From NCBI RefSeq assembly GCF_019974155.1, contig NZ_AP025158.1, forward strand, positions 806,001 to 870,000: 64,000 nt of DNA, read 5' to 3'. Positions 8,645 to 17,347 of this stretch are shown one piece after another (position 1 is the stretch's first letter; each line of letters opens with the position of its first letter). This DNA comes from Thermus thermophilus. Lineage in GTDB: Bacteria; Deinococcota; Deinococci; Deinococcales; Thermaceae. Position numbers and translations under genes: made by a program. The notes below the pieces were generated by a model. The model had not been told where the DNA came from. It did no database searches and was given only the letters and a program-made list of their open reading frames with translations.

Positions 8645-11631
8645 AGTTCTGGATGAGAGCCATCTTGGTCCTCCTGGTCCTCCTCCCGGGCCTCGCCCAG
8701 GCTCAGGTGGTCACGCCCTTCGCGAAGCGCTTTGAGGCCAACGAGCGGGGCGAGATCCGCATGGTGGGCAACACCCTGATGTGCGCCCAGGGCTCAGGAA
8801 CGTACGGTTGCAACACCACGACGATGAACAATCCAAACGCGAACAACAACACCAATATGGTCTTCCTGAACGCCGACCCCGCCAACCCCACCTGGCCCAC
8901 GGGAAGAGGGGGCTCCAGCGCCGCCCAGCTCAGCCTTCCTCCCGGCGCCCAGGTCCTGTGGGCGGGCCTCTACTGGGGGGCTAGGGCTGGCCAGAGCGCT
9001 TCCGGGCGGAACACCATCTACCTCAAGCCCCCGGGGGCCACGGCCTACCAGGCCATCACGGGCTCCCTTCTCGGTACCATAACCACTCAGGGGACCTCCA
9101 CCTCCCGCCCCTACGTGGCCTTCGCCGACGTCACGGGCCTGGTGGCTTCTGCAGGGAGCGGTACCTACTGGGTGGGCGGCATCCTGGCGCAGACAGGCAA
9201 CGATGGCCTTGGCTACTACGCGGGCTGGAGCCTGGTGGTGGTCTACCGCGACCCCAGCGCCACCTTCAAGAATCTGGTGGTCTACGACGGCCTGGCGAGT
9301 GTTAGTAGCGGTAACAACGTGCTCATCACCCTCTCGGGCTTCCTCACCCCCTTGGTGGGCCCCGTGAACGCCCGGGTGGGGGCTGTGGCCTACGAGGGAG
9401 ACGGGGGCATCACCGGGGACCAGCTCCTCCTCAACGGCTCCGCCTTGAGCGACGCGCAGAACCCGGTGAACAACTTTTTCAATAGTTCCATCTCTGACCT
9501 GGGAAGCCGTTTCACCAACAAGACTCCGGACTTCGTGAACCAGATGGCTGTGGACGTGGACCTGGTGGACGCCACCGGGAGGATCCCCAACGGGGCCACC
9601 TCCGCCACGGTCCAGTTTACGTCTTCACAAGACGTGTACTTCCCCGCGGTCATGGCCTTCGCCGTGGACCTTTACCTCCCCGACCTCGTCACCACCTTCA
9701 CCAAGACCGTCTCCGACCTCAACGGCGGGGACCTACGGGTGGGGGACCTCCTGGAGTACGCCGTGAGCTTCACCAACACCGGCCTGGACGGGGCCACCAA
9801 CGTGGTGGTGGTGGACCCCATCCCGGCGGGCACCCAGTACGTCCCGGGAAGCCTCCGGGTGGTGCAAAACGCCCTGGGGGCGCCCACCGGCACCTTCACG
9901 GACGCCCCCGGTGACGACATCGCCGAGTACAGCCCAAGCTGCCCCGAGGCCGGGGGAGGGCCTTGCGTGCGCTTCCGGCTTGGCACCGGGGCGAACGCCA
10001 GCCAAGGGGGCCTCATCCCCCCCGGGCAAGGGGCGGAGGTGCGCTTCCGGGTGCAGGTCCTCCCCGAGGCCGCGGGCAGCACCCTTGTCAACACCGCCAG
10101 GGTGAACTACAACGCCCAGACCCTGGGGACCAGCTACAGCAAGGAGGCCACCGTGAGCGCTTCGGTCACGGTGGTGGGCTTCACCCTGGCGGGCCAGGTC
10201 TACCACGACCTCGAGCCCAACGGCCTCAAGTCCCCCGGGGAGAGCTGGAGCGACGGGGCCACGGTCTGGGTGAAGCTCCTCCAAGGGGGAAGCGTGGTGG
10301 CCCAGGTCCAGGTGGACCCGGGAAGCGGCGTCTTCAGCTTCACGGGCGTGGCCCCGGGGAGCTACACCCTCTTCCTGGACGACAACAATAACCTCTCGGA
10401 CACCACCCCCACCCCCCCTTCGGGCTGGCTCTTCGTCAACCCCCCCTCGGGTAGCCTCAGCCTGAACGTCTCCCAGAACCTCTCGGGCCTGGACTTCGGC
10501 CTCTTCCACGGGGCGAGGCTCGTGGGCACCGTCTTCTACGACGACGGGGAAGGGGGCGGGGCCGCCAACGACGCCTGGCAGACGGGCGGGGAAAGGGGCG
10601 TCCCCGGCGTGGCGGTCACCGCCCAGGGAAGCGCCGCCCGCTCGGCCACCACCGACGGCCAGGGCCGTTACGTCCTCTACGTCCCCTGGAACTTCGGCTC
10701 CTTCACCCTCTCCCACCCCTTGCGCCCGGCCACGGGCTGGAACGACGGGAGCACGGCCCATAAGGTCCCCAGCTGGGCCGGGGCGCAAAACCCCGCCTTC
10801 CCCACCCTGGACGCCGCGGCCATCGCCGGAACCGAGGTGGCCCGCAACTTCGGCGTGGTGCGGGAAAGCCGCTTTTATCCGCCGCAAACAGGCCAGACGG
10901 CAAGCCCCGGGGTGGTGGTCTACCCCCACCTCTACCGCCCGGGCACCCTGGGAAGCCTCACCCTCTCCCTAGCTAACGCCCCCTCCTGGCCGGTCCAGGT
11001 TCGGGTGGACGGGAACTGCGACGGAGACTTTGACGACCCCGGGGAGGGCTTCGCTTCCCTGCCCCAGACCCTCCCCGTGGGCCCCTCCTGGCCCCGGGAA
11101 GCCGACGGGAGCCTGAAGGCCTGCGCCCTGGAAGCCCGGGTCCTGGTGCCCCCGGGGGTGCCTGCGGGGGCCGTGGACGTGGCCCTCCTCCAAGGGGCCC
11201 TCGCCTGGGCCAACAACCCCGGGGTGGTGGACCTGCGGAGCCTTGCCGACACCACCACGGTCTCAGGGGGCGAGGTCCGCCTGGAGAAAAAGGTGCGGAA
11301 CGTCACCCAGGGCACGGGCTTCGGCACCGTGGGGGAGGGGAGGCCGGGGGAGGTGCTGGAGTACTGCGTGGCCTACCGCAACCTGGGCACGGCCCCCGTG
11401 AGCCAGTTCCTCCTCACCGACCCCATTCCCTTCTTCACGGACCCCCTCCCCTCCGTGCCCGACTACGGGGGGAAGGCCATCCGCTGGAGCCACGGAAGCG
11501 CCACCCTCTACCTCACCGCCTCCCCAGCGGACGACGCCGGGGAGATCTCGGGCGGGGTGGTGCGGGTGGAGGTGGGCAACGTGGGCCCGGGGGAGGCGGG
11601 GGAGGTGTGCTACCGGGCCCAGATCCGCTGA
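8641..11631 (+). CDS. Secreted DUF11/SdrD-B repeat protein
   Basis: 996 residues with signal peptide MKFWMRAILVLLVLLPGLAQA. The N-terminal 330 residues form a distinct domain (VLWAGLYWGARAG, YWVGGILAQTGNDGLGYY, WSLVVVYRDPS) of the kind often found before DUF11 repeats. A DUF11 repeat follows near residue 350 (TFTKTVSDLNGGDLRVGD), then two SdrD-B-like folds (VYHDLEPNGLKSPGESW and VFYDDGEGGGA) and a final DUF11 module (EKKVRNVTQG). The N-terminal part is richer in Asn and Thr than its neighbours. It is the last gene of the coupled set; IS sequence begins 6 bp after the stop. No membrane anchor is seen, so it may be displayed with the barrel protein encoded upstream. Confidence 0.8.
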   Translation: MKFWMRAILVLLVLLPGLAQAQVVTPFAKRFEANERGEIRMVGNTLMCAQGSGTYGCNTTTMNNPNANNNTNMVFLNADPANPTWPTGRGGSSAAQLSLPPGAQVLWAGLYWGARAGQSASGRNTIYLKPPGATAYQAITGSLLGTITTQGTSTSRPYVAFADVTGLVASAGSGTYWVGGILAQTGNDGLGYYAGWSLVVVYRDPSATFKNLVVYDGLASVSSGNNVLITLSGFLTPLVGPVNARVGAVAYEGDGGITGDQLLLNGSALSDAQNPVNNFFNSSISDLGSRFTNKTPDFVNQMAVDVDLVDATGRIPNGATSATVQFTSSQDVYFPAVMAFAVDLYLPDLVTTFTKTVSDLNGGDLRVGDLLEYAVSFTNTGLDGATNVVVVDPIPAGTQYVPGSLRVVQNALGAPTGTFTDAPGDDIAEYSPSCPEAGGGPCVRFRLGTGANASQGGLIPPGQGAEVRFRVQVLPEAAGSTLVNTARVNYNAQTLGTSYSKEATVSASVTVVGFTLAGQVYHDLEPNGLKSPGESWSDGATVWVKLLQGGSVVAQVQVDPGSGVFSFTGVAPGSYTLFLDDNNNLSDTTPTPPSGWLFVNPPSGSLSLNVSQNLSGLDFGLFHGARLVGTVFYDDGEGGGAANDAWQTGGERGVPGVAVTAQGSAARSATTDGQGRYVLYVPWNFGSFTLSHPLRPATGWNDGSTAHKVPSWAGAQNPAFPTLDAAAIAGTEVARNFGVVRESRFYPPQTGQTASPGVVVYPHLYRPGTLGSLTLSLANAPSWPVQVRVDGNCDGDFDDPGEGFASLPQTLPVGPSWPREADGSLKACALEARVLVPPGVPAGAVDVALLQGALAWANNPGVVDLRSLADTTTVSGGEVRLEKKVRNVTQGTGFGTVGEGRPGEVLEYCVAYRNLGTAPVSQFLLTDPIPFFTDPLPSVPDYGGKAIRWSHGSATLYLTASPADDAGEISGGVVRVEVGNVGPGEAGEVCYRAQIR

Positions 11632-11636
11632 CCGAC

Positions 11637-11681
11637 GGGTGGCCTGGGAGCGCTGGGGAACAGGATCAGGAGGATTTCTTA
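11637..11681 (+). repeat. Orphan right end of an IS630-type element
   Basis: This 45-bp stretch, ending GGATTTCTTA, aligns with the right end of the IS630 element at 18437-18483 and of the MITE at 17262-17307 (shared GGTGGCC, GGATCAGG and TTTCTTAT). No transposase is attached. The IS5 element begins at the next base, so an IS630 end is directly abutted by an IS5 terminus, the same junction type as at 17347/17348. Confidence 0.65.
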
Positions 11682-12592
11682 TCAGAGGCTGTCGTAAAAG
11701 AGTGGTATCCTTGAGGGGTGAGCTCTAGACGATCTTACCCCAGCGACCTCAGCGATGCGGAGTGGGCCCTCCTGGAGCCCCTCATCCCCGCCCCCAAGCC
11801 CGGCGGCCGCCCCGCCAAGGTGCCGAGGAGGGAGATTGTTAACGCCATCCTTTACGTCCTGGAAAACGGCATCAAGTGGCGGGCCATGCCCCATGATCTG
11901 CCCCACTGGTCCACCGTCTACCACTACTTCCGCAAGTGGCAGAAGGAAGGCATTTGGGAGAAGGCCGTCCAGGCCCTGGCCCGCCAGGACCGGGAGCGAG
12001 AAGGGAGGCAAGCTTCGCCCAGCGCTCTGGTGATGGATAGCCAGTCCGTGAAGACCACGGAAAAAGGGGGCCCCGAGGGAACGACGGGGCCAAAAAGGTC
12101 AAGGGGAGAAAGCGCCAGATCCTGACGGACACGGGGGGCCGCTTGCTGAAGGCCTTCGTGCACCCGGCCAACGAGCACGACAAGCGGGGTGGGGAGGCCT
12201 TGCTCCTGGGGATGGACCTCTCCCTTTGGCCAAGGGTGCGGAAGCTGTTTGTGGACTGGGGGTACCGGGGCCTCAAGGGGCTCGCTTCTTCCCTGGGGCT
12301 GGAGCTTGAGGTGGTGGCCCGTCCCTACGCGGGGGTGCGAGGGGTCTGGGTGCGGGAGGGGGAGAAGGCGCCGGAGCTTCCGCGGGAGAGGGGGTTCAAG
12401 CCCTTGCCCAAGCGGTGGGTGGTGGAGCGGACCTTTGCCTGGCTGGGGCGGAATCGGCGGCTCGCCAAGGACTATGAAGCCAACCCTGGGGTGAGCGAGG
12501 CCTGGGTGTATCTGGGCATGCTACGCTTGTTGGTGAAGCGGCTGGCTAGGGCCGCATGAGGTTTGATGGCGGGCTTTTACGACAGCCTCTGA
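11682..12592 (+). mobile_element. IS5-family insertion sequence, about 911 bp
   Basis: The ends are perfect 19-bp inverted repeats: TCAGAGGCTGTCGTAAAAG at 11682-11700 and its complement at 12574-12592. The enclosed transposase spans two frames. No clear target duplication is visible in the flanks. On the right the element cuts off an IS630 transposase fragment, so it arrived after that one. Partial copies of both its ends flank the IS630 element near 17.3 and 18.5 kb. Confidence 0.9.
11718..12559 (+). CDS. IS5-family transposase in two overlapping frames (-1 frameshift)
   Basis: The first frame starts with GTG at 11718 and gives the N-terminal part (YPSDLSDAEWALLEPLIP, the DUF4096-type head; NGIKWRAMPHDLPHW; then VMDSQSVKTTEKGGPEG). 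It would end at 12125. The rest of the DDE domain lies one base back (KKVKGRKRQILTDTGGRL, then FVDWGYRG, then KRWVVERTFAWLGRNRRL) and ends at 12559. A slip of -1 at the A run 12092-12096 (CCAAAAAGG) joins the two frames, as is known for IS427-type IS5 elements. A simple one-base deletion cannot be excluded. Catalytic candidates are D in MDSQSV, D in FVDWGY and E in VVERTF. Confidence 0.85.
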
Positions 12593-12704
12593 GTCCCCGC
12601 TTGGCGTGGTAGACGGCCAGGAAGCGATGCTTCTCTATCGGGTCCTTGGCCTTCTTGACCCTCCGCCACAGCTCGTTCAGGGTCAGGTGGTCGGCCACGG
12701 TCAT
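12593..12704 (-). pseudogene. IS630-type transposase, N-terminal fragment
   Basis: An ATG at 12704 opens a frame reading MTVADHLTLNELWRRVKKAK then DPIEKHRFLAVYHAK, a helix-turn-helix head of IS630 transposases. It is unlike the head of the intact element at 17386. The reading ends where the IS5 terminus begins, so the IS5 insertion truncated it after about 37 codons. Confidence 0.65.
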
Positions 12705-12705
12705 G

Positions 12706-13229
12706 GACGAAGAATACAACAAGAAAAGGATATCACTTCCCTTGCTCCGGTAGGCCAGCCCCGTGGTGTCCAGGAGGTAGAGGGGGGGAAAGCGCCCCGG
12801 GAGGGGCTTCTGGGGAAGAGGCCTGGGGGCCTCCCGGCCCCTGCCCCTCCTCGCTTCCACCCTCTGGAGGGCCATCCCCTTCAGGGGAAGACAAGGAGGC
12901 CAGGTGGGCCTCCAGTTCCCGGGCAAGCCTCTCCAGGAGGGCCTCAAGGAGCTTGGGGTCCAGGTGGTGCACGGCGTAGCGGGCCAGGGACTGGTGGGAA
13001 GGGAAGGGGCCTTCCATGAGGTCCTGGAGGAGGGCTTCCGTCTTGCGGTAGGTGAGGTGGAAGAAGGCGCGGAAGAGAAGGAGGGCCAGGTAAAGGGCGT
13101 GGTCGTAGCGCCAGGGGCGGCCCCGCTTGCCTTTGGGGGTGGGAGGGCCGCCTCCCGGGCCAGGCGCAGGCAGTGTTCCAGGACCTCCTTGGGGCTTGCC
13201 TCCCGGCGAACGAAGCCTCGCTTGCCCAT
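12706..13229 (-). pseudogene. Degraded IS4/IS5-like DDE transposase remnant
   Basis: A start at 13229 gives MGKRGFVRREASPKEVLEHC. The homologous reading then moves to another frame (LMEGPFPSHQSLARYAVHHL, then DPKLLEALLERLARELEAHL) and returns near the end (PLYLLDTTGLAYRSKGS). The DT of LLDTTG is probably the first DDE aspartate. It has at least two frameshifts, and the catalytic C-terminal half is missing. The read-through frame over 12546-13445 is a mosaic of three unrelated fragments, not one protein. Confidence 0.6.
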
Positions 13230-13349
13230 CGGGGCGGGAGTATACACCCGTCGTCCCGACCTTTGCAAGGCAAGCCCCCCGGGGCTTGACGGGGCCGGGG
13301 ACCAGGCTTTCCTAAGGAAGTGAGGGATGAAGCGGTCCTGGCCTCTTTT

Positions 13350-13445
13350 CTTTTCCGGGTGGTTCCTCACCCCAGGGGGGTACCAGCCGGAGGCGAGGAG
13401 GGTAGGGTCGGTCCAGCTGGCGGTGCCCACCCGGATTTCCGCCAC
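13350..13445 (-). pseudogene. DUF72 (YecE-like) protein, N-terminal fragment
   Basis: The first 31 codons from GTG 13445 (MAEIRVGTASWTDPTLLASG, then WYPPGV) match the opening of DUF72 TIM-barrel proteins. The similarity then stops abruptly and the frame runs into unrelated sequence. The rest of the gene (normally about 240 residues) is absent, lost to the transposon activity that fills 11.6-13.3 kb. Confidence 0.6.
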
Positions 13446-13484
13446 GCCCTCATGGTAAGGGAAAAGCCTTCCGCTTGGTGGAGT

Positions 13485-13838
13485 CTAGACCGCCCTTTCG
13501 GCTTCCAGAGCTTTCCTCGCCTGCTGGGCCAGGCGCAGGAGTTCGTGAGCCAGGGCTTCCAGGGCCCCTGGGCGGAGGCGGTAGTAGGTCCACCGGCCCA
13601 CCCGCACCCCCTCCACCAGGCCCGCCTCCCGAAGGATCCGCAGGTGGTGGCTTACCGTGGGGGCGGAGAGGCCTGTTTTCTCCTGCAGGTGGCAGAAGCA
13701 GACCCCGTAGGCCGTGCCGCAGCGGGGATCGCGGGCGGTGTGCTCGTCGGGGAGTTCCGCCAGAAGGCGGACCATGGCCACCCTGGCGGGATGGGCCAGG
13801 GCCTCGAGGCGGCCTTGAGTCACGTCTTTCCCGCGCAT
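13485..13838 (-). CDS. ArsR/SmtB-family metalloregulator, probably controlling aioBA
   Basis: 117 residues from ATG 13838 with a winged helix-turn-helix (TGLSAPTVSHHLRILREAGL, then VEGVRVGRWTYYRL). Cys40, Cys47 and Cys49 (DPRCGTAYGVCFCHL) sit just before the recognition helix, the usual place for the arsenite or metal site of ArsR proteins. CATAAT about 7 nt before the ATG suggests a leaderless transcript; an alternative GTG at 13874 would add 12 residues. It is divergent from the arsenite oxidase genes, with an inverted repeat between them. Control of aio by arsenite through this protein is inferred from position. Confidence 0.8.
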   Translation of the reverse strand: MRGKDVTQGRLEALAHPARVAMVRLLAELPDEHTARDPRCGTAYGVCFCHLQEKTGLSAPTVSHHLRILREAGLVEGVRVGRWTYYRLRPGALEALAHELLRLAQQARKALEAERAV

Positions 13839-13954
13839 GGCCCCATTATGCCATGCGGACCTCTTGAGAACCACCCCAGGTAGACTTCAAAATCTCCTTA
13901 TGGCTCCTTCTCCTACCCGCACCGCATCCCGCTAGGGAAGAGGGTTTTTCTTTG

Positions 13955-13973
13955 TATACCCTGGTGAGGTATA
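13955..13973. promoter_or_regulatory. Inverted repeat TATACC-N7-GGTATA, candidate ArsR operator
   Basis: Perfect 6-bp arms separated by 7 bp lie between the divergent arsR and aioB starts. ArsR/SmtB proteins bind short imperfect palindromes in their own and neighbouring promoters, so this is the best operator candidate. Binding has not been shown. Confidence 0.45.
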
Positions 13974-13994
13974 TTTGGAGACGTTTTGTTTCTG

Positions 13995-14022
13995 TTGACA
14001 AACGCCGATCTGCTATGATAAC
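13995..14022 (+). promoter_or_regulatory. Putative aioBA promoter
   Basis: TTGACA at 13995-14000 is followed after 16 bp by GATAAC at 14017-14022; TATGAT at 14014 is an alternative -10 with too short a spacer. The aioB ATG is 30 nt downstream, behind AAAGGAGGG (14035-14043). Confidence 0.5.
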
Positions 14023-14051
14023 GTTCAAACCGTCAAAGGAGGGACAAAGGT

Positions 14052-14534
14052 ATGGCGCAAACCCTGAGCCGGAGGCGTTTTGTTCAGCTCACCGCCGCGG
14101 CCACGGCCCTTTTCGCCGCAGGCGGCAAGGCCCAGCTCTGGTACGCCCCGAGCCTCACCTACCCCGCGGTGAAGGTGGCCAACCTTTCCCAGGTCAAGAC
14201 GGGCCAGCCCATCACCTTCAACTACCCCGACGCCTCCTCCCCCGCCATCCTGGTCAAGCTCGGCCGGCCCGCCATCGGCGGGGTGGGGCGGGAGCGGGAC
14301 ATCGTGGCCTTCTCCGCCCTCTGCACCCACATGGGCTGCCCCGTCCAGTACGAGGGAGGCCGCTTCCTCTGCCGCTGCCACTACTCCATGTTTGACCCCG
14401 CCAAGGCGGGCCAGCCCTACCAGGGCCTGGCCAGCTCCTGGCTCCCCCAGATTCCCCTTCGCGTGGACGGCAAGGGCGACATCTACGCCGTGGCCGTGGC
14501 GGGCCTCATCTGGGGCCGCGTGAAGAACGTGTGA
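14052..14534 (+). CDS. aioB: Arsenite oxidase small subunit, Rieske [2Fe-2S] protein
   Basis: 160 residues. It opens with a Tat signal (SRRRFVQLTAAATALFAAGG), as in other AioB proteins, which pass to the periplasm together with AioA. The Rieske ligands are C91-x-H93 and C107-x2-H110 (CTHMGC and CRCHYSMF). C96 and C109 are placed to form the stabilising disulphide. It takes electrons from the molybdopterin subunit and passes them to a cytochrome or azurin. A strong AAAGGAGGG site precedes ATG 14052. The gene for the large subunit starts 12 nt after this stop. No acceptor cytochrome or AioSRX sensor system lies in the window. Confidence 0.92.
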   Translation: MAQTLSRRRFVQLTAAATALFAAGGKAQLWYAPSLTYPAVKVANLSQVKTGQPITFNYPDASSPAILVKLGRPAIGGVGRERDIVAFSALCTHMGCPVQYEGGRFLCRCHYSMFDPAKAGQPYQGLASSWLPQIPLRVDGKGDIYAVAVAGLIWGRVKNV

Positions 14535-14545
14535 GGAGGTAGGGT

Positions 14546-17131
14546 ATGGCGCTCATTCCCCGTAGGGACAAGCTTCCCATTCCGCCTAAGAACGCGAAGG
14601 TCTACAACCAGGTCTGCCAGTACTGCAACGTGGGGTGCGGCTACAAGGTCTACGTGTGGCCCGTGGGTGAAGAGGGGGGCGTGAAACCCGAGCAGAACGC
14701 CTTTGGCCTGGACCTCTCCACGCCCCAGCCCCCCCTGGCCGGCCAGAGCTACACGGAGACCATGCACGCCGTCACCGTGGGCAGGGACGGCCGGCAGTAC
14801 CACGTGGTCATCGTCCCTGCCAAGGACAGCCCCATCAACCGGGGCGACTACTCCATCCGCGGCGGCACCAACGCCCTCACCGTCTGGAGCCTGGACCGGG
14901 GCACCCAGGACCGGCTCACCTACCCCCTCCTCAGGGTGGGCGACCAGTTCCAGGCCATCAGCTGGCAGGATGCCCTGACCCTCATGGGCCTCCTCATCAA
15001 GGGCATCCGGGACCGGGACGGCAACGACGACAACATCGCCGTGAAGTGCTACGACCACGGAGGCTCGGGCCAGGGCTTTGAGGACAACTACGCCGCCGGG
15101 AAGCTCTTCTTCGCCGCCCTCTCCGTGAAGCACATCGCCATCCACAACCGCCCCGCCTACAACTCCGAGGTCTGGGGAAGCCGGGAGAGGGGCGTCCACG
15201 AGCTGAACTACACCTACGAGGACGCCCGGCTCGCCGACACCATCGTCCTCTGGGGGGCGAACTCCTACGAGACGGCCACGGTGTTCTACGTGGAGCACAT
15301 GCTCCCCAACATCCAGGGGGCCACGGTGGCGGAGAAGCAGCAGGTCTTTGAACGGGGCGAGCCCGCCGAGCCCGGCTACCTCATCGTCATTGACCCCAGG
15401 AAGACCAGCTCCTACACCGTGGCCGCCCAGGTGGCCCCGGACCGGGTGATGCTCCTCCGGCCCAACCTGGGCACGGACTACATCCTGGCCAACGCCATCG
15501 CCCGGGCGGTCTGGGAGAAGGGCTACTACGACATGGCCTACCTCCAGGCCCGCACGGACATGGCCCTCTTTGAGGAGTACAAGGCGAAAAGCCTCAAGCT
15601 CTCCGTGCCCTACGATGAGTTCATGGCCCAGGCGGAGCGCATCACCGGGGTTTCCCGGGCGGAGATTGAGAAGGCCGCCGACTGGATCGCCAAGCCCAAA
15701 GCGGGCCGGTTCAAGCGCCGCACCCTCACCATCTACGAGAAGGGCATCATCTGGAACATGAAGAACTACGACCAGGTGGCGGCCATCGTCCAGCTCGCCG
15801 TCCTCACCCACAACATCGGCCGGCCCGGCACGGGCTGCGGCCGCCAGGGCGGGCACCAGGAGGGGTACGTCCGTCCCCCCGCCCCCACCCCGGGCTCCAT
15901 CTACCGGGGCGGGCCCCCCGTCAACGTGGACAAGTTCCTCATTGAGGGCAAGGGCAAGTTCTACTGGGTCATCGCCAACGACCCCTACCTCTCCACCCCC
16001 AACAACCAGGTCTTCCGCAAGCGCATCCACGAGCGCACGGAGAAGCTCACCAGGGCCCTCGGCGCCGGGGGCGAGCCCGGGACCATCCGGGAGCGGGCCC
16101 AGAAGATCCTGGACATCCTCTACCAGGACCCCGACGCCCTCTTCATGGTGGTCCAGGACATCTACATGACCGAGACCGCCCGGGACGCCCACCTCATCCT
16201 CCCCGCCGCCGGCTGGGGCGAGGCCAACGAGACCTCCATCAACTGCAACAGCCGCCTCCTCCGCCTCTACGAGAAGTTCATGGACCCGCCCGGGGAGGCC
16301 AAGCCCGACTGGGAGATCTTCAAGTGGGTGGGCCTGCGCATCGCCGAGCTTTACCGGGCCGAGGGCAAGTTTGAGGAGGCGAAGAAGTTTGAGTTCGGCA
16401 AGGACTGGAAGACGGACGAGGACGTCTTCCTCGCCGGGGCCGAGGAGTTCCGGGACAACACCGTCTCCGAGGAGGACGAGGCGCTCCTCGAGGCCGAGAA
16501 CTACAAGGGGGTCACCTACAAGCTCCTGAAGGAGCTGGGCCAGAAGGGCATCCAGACCCCCGTGCGCCGCGACCCCAAGACGGGGAAGCTCGTGGGCACG
16601 GTCCGGCGCTACACCTACAAGTTCGGCACCCCTGACGGCAAGTTCAAGTGGTACGGCACCGACGACTGGGAGGGCTACCCCGCGGAGGTGGCCAAGTACC
16701 TGGAGCCCGGGATGGCGGAGAAGTACCCCTTCTGGGTCACCACCGGCCGGGCCCAGACCATCTGGCAGACCGCCTACCACGACCGCCGCCTCCCCGAGAA
16801 GGCCCTGGCCCTCCCCCTCCCCTACGTGGAGGTGAACCCCGAGGACGCCAAGCGCCTCGGCCTCCAGTCCGGGGACCTGGTGGAGGTCTACAACGAGGAG
16901 GGGAACGGTACCTTCGTCGTCTACGTCACGGACGCGGTGAAGCCGGGCACCCTCTTCCTGGTGATGTACCACTGGCGGGGCACCTCCAACTCCCTGGTCT
17001 CCGGCTACACCGACCCCAAGACCACCATCCCCTGGTACAAGGGCACTCGGGCCAACCTCCGCAAGGTGGCCGGGGCCATCCCCTTCGTGCAGCAGACGGC
17101 GAGCTTCCTGCAGCAGAACAAGTTTGACTAA
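14546..17131 (+). CDS. aioA: Arsenite oxidase large subunit, molybdopterin enzyme
   Basis: 861 residues, slightly longer than typical AioA. It belongs to the DMSO reductase family and oxidises As(III) to As(V) in the periplasm. Cys24, Cys27 and Cys31 (CQYCNVGC) make the C-x2-C-x3-C site of the [3Fe-4S] cluster that marks arsenite oxidases, as opposed to the [4Fe-4S] of arsenate reductases. There is no signal peptide, which fits export with the Tat-signal small subunit. GGAGGT sits upstream of ATG 14546, and a strong hairpin follows the stop. Anaerobic arsenite oxidase ArxA is a relative, but the Rieske partner gene favours AioA. Confidence 0.93.
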   Translation: MALIPRRDKLPIPPKNAKVYNQVCQYCNVGCGYKVYVWPVGEEGGVKPEQNAFGLDLSTPQPPLAGQSYTETMHAVTVGRDGRQYHVVIVPAKDSPINRGDYSIRGGTNALTVWSLDRGTQDRLTYPLLRVGDQFQAISWQDALTLMGLLIKGIRDRDGNDDNIAVKCYDHGGSGQGFEDNYAAGKLFFAALSVKHIAIHNRPAYNSEVWGSRERGVHELNYTYEDARLADTIVLWGANSYETATVFYVEHMLPNIQGATVAEKQQVFERGEPAEPGYLIVIDPRKTSSYTVAAQVAPDRVMLLRPNLGTDYILANAIARAVWEKGYYDMAYLQARTDMALFEEYKAKSLKLSVPYDEFMAQAERITGVSRAEIEKAADWIAKPKAGRFKRRTLTIYEKGIIWNMKNYDQVAAIVQLAVLTHNIGRPGTGCGRQGGHQEGYVRPPAPTPGSIYRGGPPVNVDKFLIEGKGKFYWVIANDPYLSTPNNQVFRKRIHERTEKLTRALGAGGEPGTIRERAQKILDILYQDPDALFMVVQDIYMTETARDAHLILPAAGWGEANETSINCNSRLLRLYEKFMDPPGEAKPDWEIFKWVGLRIAELYRAEGKFEEAKKFEFGKDWKTDEDVFLAGAEEFRDNTVSEEDEALLEAENYKGVTYKLLKELGQKGIQTPVRRDPKTGKLVGTVRRYTYKFGTPDGKFKWYGTDDWEGYPAEVAKYLEPGMAEKYPFWVTTGRAQTIWQTAYHDRRLPEKALALPLPYVEVNPEDAKRLGLQSGDLVEVYNEEGNGTFVVYVTDAVKPGTLFLVMYHWRGTSNSLVSGYTDPKTTIPWYKGTRANLRKVAGAIPFVQQTASFLQQNKFD

Positions 17132-17142
17132 GCCCTCCCCTT

Positions 17143-17174
17143 CCGGGCGCCCCCTCGGTTCGGGGGCGCCCCGG
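17143..17174 (+). terminator. Rho-independent-type terminator after aioA
   Basis: CCGGGCGCCCCC pairs with GGGGGCGCCCCGG (one bulge) around a loop of about 7 nt, beginning 11 nt after the aioA stop. CTTTT follows. The stem is very GC-rich, as expected for a thermophile. Confidence 0.75.
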
Positions 17175-17198
17175 CTTTTGCCGGGTAAAATGGCCTCA

Positions 17199-17307
17199 TA
17201 AGAACTCCCCGTAGGCTTTTCCCTTATCACGAGAACGTCGCGCTGGCCGTGTCCTCTTCTACGAGTGGCCTGGGAGCACTGGGGAACAGGATCAGGAGAA
17301 TTTCTTA
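17199..17307. mobile_element. 109-bp MITE derived from an IS630-type element
   Basis: The left end (TAAGAACTCCCC) matches the left end of the IS630 copy at 17348. The right 45 bp (GGATCAGGAGAATTTCTTA) match that copy's right end. TA dinucleotides bound it on both sides, as expected for IS630/Tc1-type insertion. There is no coding sequence inside, so it must be mobilised by a transposase supplied in trans. Confidence 0.65.
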
Positions 17308-17309
17308 TC

Positions 17310-17347
17310 ACCCCTCAAGGATACCACTCTTTTACGACAGCCTCTGA
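17310..17347 (-). repeat. Inverted left end of the IS5 element
   Basis: These 38 bp are the reverse complement of the IS5 left end at 11682-11719, including the whole 19-bp terminal repeat. The element's outer terminus (CAGCCTCTGA) directly touches the IS630 left end. No transposase is attached. Confidence 0.75.

Noticed and set aside
12546-13445. Single 299-codon minus-strand gene
   Set aside because: The translation is a patchwork of a DUF72 head, frameshifted transposase and an IS630 head, so I annotated the fragments instead.
14483-17311. 942-codon open frame on the minus strand across aioA
   Set aside because: It is the antisense shadow of aioA. High GC keeps reverse frames open; its product is rich in Val-Gly-Leu-Asp repeats with no domain or start context.
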